Origin: Oryzomonas japonica
Lineage (GTDB): Bacteria; Desulfobacterota; Desulfuromonadia; Geobacterales; Pseudopelobacteraceae
Reading direction: 5' to 3'
NCBI RefSeq assembly: GCF_008802365.1
Contig: NZ_VZQZ01000001.1
Coordinates: forward strand, 186,001 to 250,000
DNA length: 64,000 bases
Numbering within the stretch: the stretch's first letter is position 1; the number at the start of each line of letters is the position of its first letter. This document shows positions 61,051 through 64,000 of this stretch, piece after piece. The position numbers were made by a program, and so were the translations under genes. The notes beneath the pieces were generated by a model. That model ran no database searches. It worked only from the letters and a program-made list of their open reading frames with translations, and was not told the DNA's origin.

Positions 61051-62397
61051 GTGAAACAGGCATTCATTATTCTCATGCTGATTGCGGTGATGGCGGGGCA
61101 GGCAAGCGCTGCACCCGCGGTTCAGCGCCTGACCCTGAAGGAGGCCATCGGCACAGCCCTGGAGAATAACCATCTCATCAGGGCCGCCGGCCACCATGCC
61201 GCCGCGGCGCGCCAGGGGGTTGCCATCGCGGAATCGTACTACTACCCCTCCCTCACCTTCGAGGAGGCCCTTACCGCCTCCAATGCCCCTACCCAGGCCT
61301 TCATGATGAAGCTTGACGAGGCACGCTTCACCCAGAACGACTTTCTTACCAATAATCTTAATCACCCCTCCGCCTCCCATGACTTCAGAACTGCCCTGAC
61401 GGTCAATCAGCCGTTATACCGTCCCTCCATCGCTCCGGCCAGGGAGATGGCCGCCCGGGAGTCCGAGAAGCAGGACCTGGGAGTGGAGGCTGCCCGGCAG
61501 GATACCGCTTTCCTGGTTTTCAGGCGCTATCTGGAGGTGCAGAAAGCGGTTGCCCAACTCAGGGCCGCCGACCAGGCGATCGGAGATGCGCGCGAAAATC
61601 TGAGGCTGGCAGGGGTGCGCCGTGATGCGGGGGTTGGGCTGCTTTCCGACGAACTTCGCGCCAGGACGCACCTCTCCACCGTGGAGCAGCGGCTTATCAG
61701 CGCCCGCAACGACCTGGAGCTGGCAAAGCTGCATCTGGCCGATGTGGTTGGCCTCAAAAGCGGACAGGAACTGGACATCGCGGAATCGGCGCCAGCCTTT
61801 GTCCCGATCCTCACCTCCGACGACCTGGCGGCCGTAGCCCGGGAGAACAGGAAAGAACTGCAACAGTACCGTGCCGAACTGGGGAAATCCGAGGCGGCCC
61901 TCAAGCTGGCCCGCAGCGCCTACCTGCCCGAAGTGGGCGCTTTTGCTTCGTACCAGATGAATGCCAGGGATGTCCCGTTGGGGACCGACAACGACGCCTG
62001 GGCGGCCGGGGTGAGCCTCAAGTGGCAACTCTTCGACGGGTTTCGCCGCTATCGCGACCGGGACCGGGCCGTTGCCGAACGGTCGGCAACGGCCGAGCAA
62101 CTTGAACAGGCAAGCAGGGATATCGCCCTCCAGGTGCAGGAAAGCCGTCTGCGGAGGGAGGAGATGGGCAAGCGGCTTGAGGTGGCCCGCAATGCCCTGC
62201 GGGATGCCGAAGAGACGGTGCGCCTGCTGACACGGCGTTTCGAAAATTCCCTTGCGACCATGGTTGAGTTGCTGGATGCCCAGAACGCCCTCAATCAGGT
62301 CCGCTCAAACCTGGCGGAAAGCGAGGCCAATTATGCCCTGGCCGGTGGGGGGGTCTATCATGCGGCCGGGACATTCCTGAAGGAGATTATGAAATGA
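61051..62397 (+). CDS. TolC-family outer-membrane efflux protein
   Basis: The 448-residue protein starts at GTG 61051 with a signal peptide (about 1-21, ASAAPAV). Two similar halves form the coiled periplasmic tunnel and beta-barrel strands (for example LTLKEAIGTALENNHL, LFDGFRRYRDRDRAVAERS, ELLDAQNALNQVRSN). It would be the outer-membrane exit duct of a tripartite pump. It is followed by the adaptor and RND pump genes in an overlapping operon. Confidence 0.93.
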   Translation: MKQAFIILMLIAVMAGQASAAPAVQRLTLKEAIGTALENNHLIRAAGHHAAAARQGVAIAESYYYPSLTFEEALTASNAPTQAFMMKLDEARFTQNDFLTNNLNHPSASHDFRTALTVNQPLYRPSIAPAREMAARESEKQDLGVEAARQDTAFLVFRRYLEVQKAVAQLRAADQAIGDARENLRLAGVRRDAGVGLLSDELRARTHLSTVEQRLISARNDLELAKLHLADVVGLKSGQELDIAESAPAFVPILTSDDLAAVARENRKELQQYRAELGKSEAALKLARSAYLPEVGAFASYQMNARDVPLGTDNDAWAAGVSLKWQLFDGFRRYRDRDRAVAERSATAEQLEQASRDIALQVQESRLRREEMGKRLEVARNALRDAEETVRLLTRRFENSLATMVELLDAQNALNQVRSNLAESEANYALAGGGVYHAAGTFLKEIMK

Positions 62398-63509
62398 CGA
62401 GGTTTTCGTATCTGCTCGCCGTGAGCCTGTTGGCGGCGATCCTCGCCGGTTGCGGCGGGAAAGGGCCGGAGGCCGGGCATGGGGTAAGTGCGCCGGCACC
62501 GGTCGTCAAGGGCGTTCAGGTGGAAACGGTGAAGGCCGTTGCCGTGCCGGACCTCATGGAGGTGGTCGGCACCGTAAAGGCGCGCACCAGCGCCGTGGTT
62601 TCTGCCCGTATCCCCGGCACCGTCATCGTACTGAAGGTGCGGGAAGGGGACCGGGTCAGGAAGGGACAGCTTCTGGCCCGCCTTGATGCCCTGGAAACCG
62701 GGGCGACCGGAGCCGCTGCCGTGGCGGGTAGTGACGAGGCACAGCGCGCGCTGGATGAAGCTCAGGCCCGCAAGCGGCTGGCCGACGTGACGTTCGACCG
62801 CTATCAGCACCTCTATAAGGAGCAGGCCATCACCCGCCAGGAGTTCGACACCAAACAGACCGAACAGGAGGTGGCCGCCCAGGGGGTCGCCCGGGCCCAG
62901 GCCCGTTACCGGCAAGCCAGGGAAGAAGCGCGGGCCGCCTCCCGCATGGCCGATTACGCAACGATAGTTGCCCCGATCTCCGGGGTCGTCACTGTCAAGC
63001 AGGTTGACCTGGGGTCCACGGTTTTCCCGGCCCAGCCGTTGATGACCATCGACAGCGAAGGGAGTTACCAGCTTGAGCTGGCCTTGCCGGAATCGTTGGC
63101 AACCAGGGCCAAGGTCCAGACGCCGGTTCAGGTTACGCTGGATGCCCTGAAGGTAACCCTCAGCGCCAGGATTGCCGAGATCGTCCCTTCATCAGATCCC
63201 CAGAGCCGCACGTTCATCGCTAAGGTGCCCCTGGACCAGAAAGGGGTGACATCGGGTATGTTCGGGCGCGCCTCCATCAGCCTGGGAATCACTGTCAACG
63301 GCATCCTGCTGCCGGAGCATGCTGTCGTGGAGCGCGGGGCGCTGACCTCGGTCTGGGTGGTGGATCAGACTAATATTGCCCGCATGCGGCTGGTGAAGGC
63401 CGGTAAGAGCGTTGGCGGCAAGGTGGAGATCCTCTCCGGCCTTTCCGCTGGCGAGCGGGTGGTGGTTTCGGGCGCGGAGAAGGTCCGCGAAGGCGCGAAG
63501 GTGGAATAG
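62394..63509 (+). CDS. RND efflux membrane-fusion lipoprotein
   Basis: The 371-residue protein overlaps the outer-membrane gene by four bases (ATGA). A signal peptide with lipobox LAGCGG (cysteine at about 20) precedes a lipoyl/barrel-sandwich region (VVSARIPGTVIVLKVREGDRV), a short alpha-hairpin (about 115-190), and a beta-barrel domain (PISGVVTVKQVDLGSTVFP). It bridges the pump and outer-membrane channel. Substrates cannot be read from this part. Confidence 0.92.
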   Translation: MTRFSYLLAVSLLAAILAGCGGKGPEAGHGVSAPAPVVKGVQVETVKAVAVPDLMEVVGTVKARTSAVVSARIPGTVIVLKVREGDRVRKGQLLARLDALETGATGAAAVAGSDEAQRALDEAQARKRLADVTFDRYQHLYKEQAITRQEFDTKQTEQEVAAQGVARAQARYRQAREEARAASRMADYATIVAPISGVVTVKQVDLGSTVFPAQPLMTIDSEGSYQLELALPESLATRAKVQTPVQVTLDALKVTLSARIAEIVPSSDPQSRTFIAKVPLDQKGVTSGMFGRASISLGITVNGILLPEHAVVERGALTSVWVVDQTNIARMRLVKAGKSVGGKVEILSGLSAGERVVVSGAEKVREGAKVE

Positions 63510-63512
63510 ACC

Positions 63513-64000
63513 ATGGAACGTCTCGGCTTTGCCGGAAAAATAGCCCACGCCTTCATCGACTCCAAGCTGACGCCGCTGATCGTTGCCGCCTCGCTCCTTC
63601 TGGGCGTCTTTGCGGTCAAGATGACCCCACGGGAGGAAGAGCCCCAGATCGTCGTGCCGATGGTGGATATCTACCTCCCCCTCCCCGGCTCATCACCCCA
63701 GGAGGTGCAGGAGCGGGTGGTGAAGCCCTTCGAAGGCAAGCTCTGGGAGATCAAGGGGGTCGAATACCTCTACTCCATGAGCCGACCCGGCATGGGGATC
63801 ATTACGGTGCGCTTCCTGGTGGGGCAACCCATGGAGGATTCGCTGGTCAAGCTCTACAACAAGGTCATGAGCAACCACGGCATCCTCCCGCCGGGAGCGG
63901 GGGAGCCGCTGGTGGTGCCGAAATCCATCGACGATGTCCCCATCATGGCCCTGACCCTCTGGTCCCAGCGTTATGACCACGCCACCCTCCGTACCCTGGC
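63513..64000 (+). CDS. RND efflux pump, inner-membrane subunit (5' part only)
   Basis: Three bases after the adaptor gene, ATG 63513 opens a frame running off the window. The visible 162 residues have a first membrane segment (about 21-38) and the start of the porter domain: [21 protein letters not shown], with [18 protein letters not shown], matching the heavy-metal/drug RND class. The common PREEDPQ-type motif favours a hydrophobe or drug-type pump, but a metal class cannot be excluded. The adjacent genes complete a tripartite system. Confidence 0.93.
   Translation, partial: MERLGFAGKIAHAFIDSKLTPLIVAASLLLGVFAVKMTPREEEPQIVVPMVDIYLPLPGSSPQEVQERVVKPFEGKLWEIKGVEYLYSMSRPGMGIITVRFLVGQPMEDSLVKLYNKVMSNHGILPPGAGEPLVVPKSIDDVPIMALTLWSQRYDHATLRTL

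Overview
The window looks like a chromosomal segment of a Geobacter-like bacterium (Desulfuromonadota, probably Geobacterales). Three things point there: two multiheme inner-membrane cytochromes resembling CbcL and ImcH, an extended family of tetratricopeptide-repeat (TPR) glycosyltransferases next to a short flagellin, and a housekeeping order (smc, ftsY, zapB, zapA, fau, rny, ymdB, tol-pal) typical of that group. The species assignment is inference. I see no tRNA or rRNA genes, CRISPR array, transposase or prophage. Both ends are cut inside genes: an outer-membrane lipoprotein on the left and an RND pump on the right.

Layout. 1-3.8 kb: a partial surface-antigen-like lipoprotein diverging from a histidine kinase / sigma54-dependent regulator pair. 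3.8-21.5 kb: a flagellin-associated glycosylation-type island. It holds five TPR proteins, three of them carrying GT9/heptosyltransferase-like domains (one with several copies and split halves), a GT4 enzyme, a fused CgeB-like/GT2 enzyme, two methyltransferases, one decayed gene, then flagellin, FlbT and FlaF. Sigma28-type promoters precede both the 407-residue TPR gene and the flagellin gene, which ties the island to the flagellar regulon. 21.5-24 kb: threonine dehydratase, thioredoxin reductase and a small acidic ORF. 24-30 kb: two multiheme cytochromes thought to oxidise menaquinol, a class V aminotransferase, a zinc ribbon protein, rubredoxin and ferredoxin. 30-35.6 kb: an MBL-fold hydrolase, CoaBC, a phospholipase-C-like protein, a family 4 uracil-DNA glycosylase, an NlpC/P60 protein and an unidentified helical protein. 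35.9-38.5 kb: a cheR-mcp-cheW module. 38.5-44.1 kb: dnaB, a PilB/GspE-like protein that has lost its ATPase motifs but keeps a MshEN-type domain, pilT, a homocysteine S-methyltransferase-family protein and a DUF1653 protein. 44.4-53.4 kb: ABC-F ATPase, zinc-ribbon protein, a small membrane protein with a sigma54-type promoter, smc, a roadblock-like protein, ftsY, zapB and zapA. 53.4-60.9 kb: a probable 6S RNA locus, fau, rny, ymdB and tolQ-R-A-B-pal. 61-64 kb: a tolC-mfp-rnd efflux operon.

The least explained parts are the modular TPR-glycosyltransferase array (including a protein whose N- and C-halves are out of step), the catalytically dead PilB-like protein with an apparently intact second c-di-GMP motif beside pilT, and the sigma54-preceded 75-residue membrane protein. 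All functional calls come from reading motifs by eye; no database search was run.
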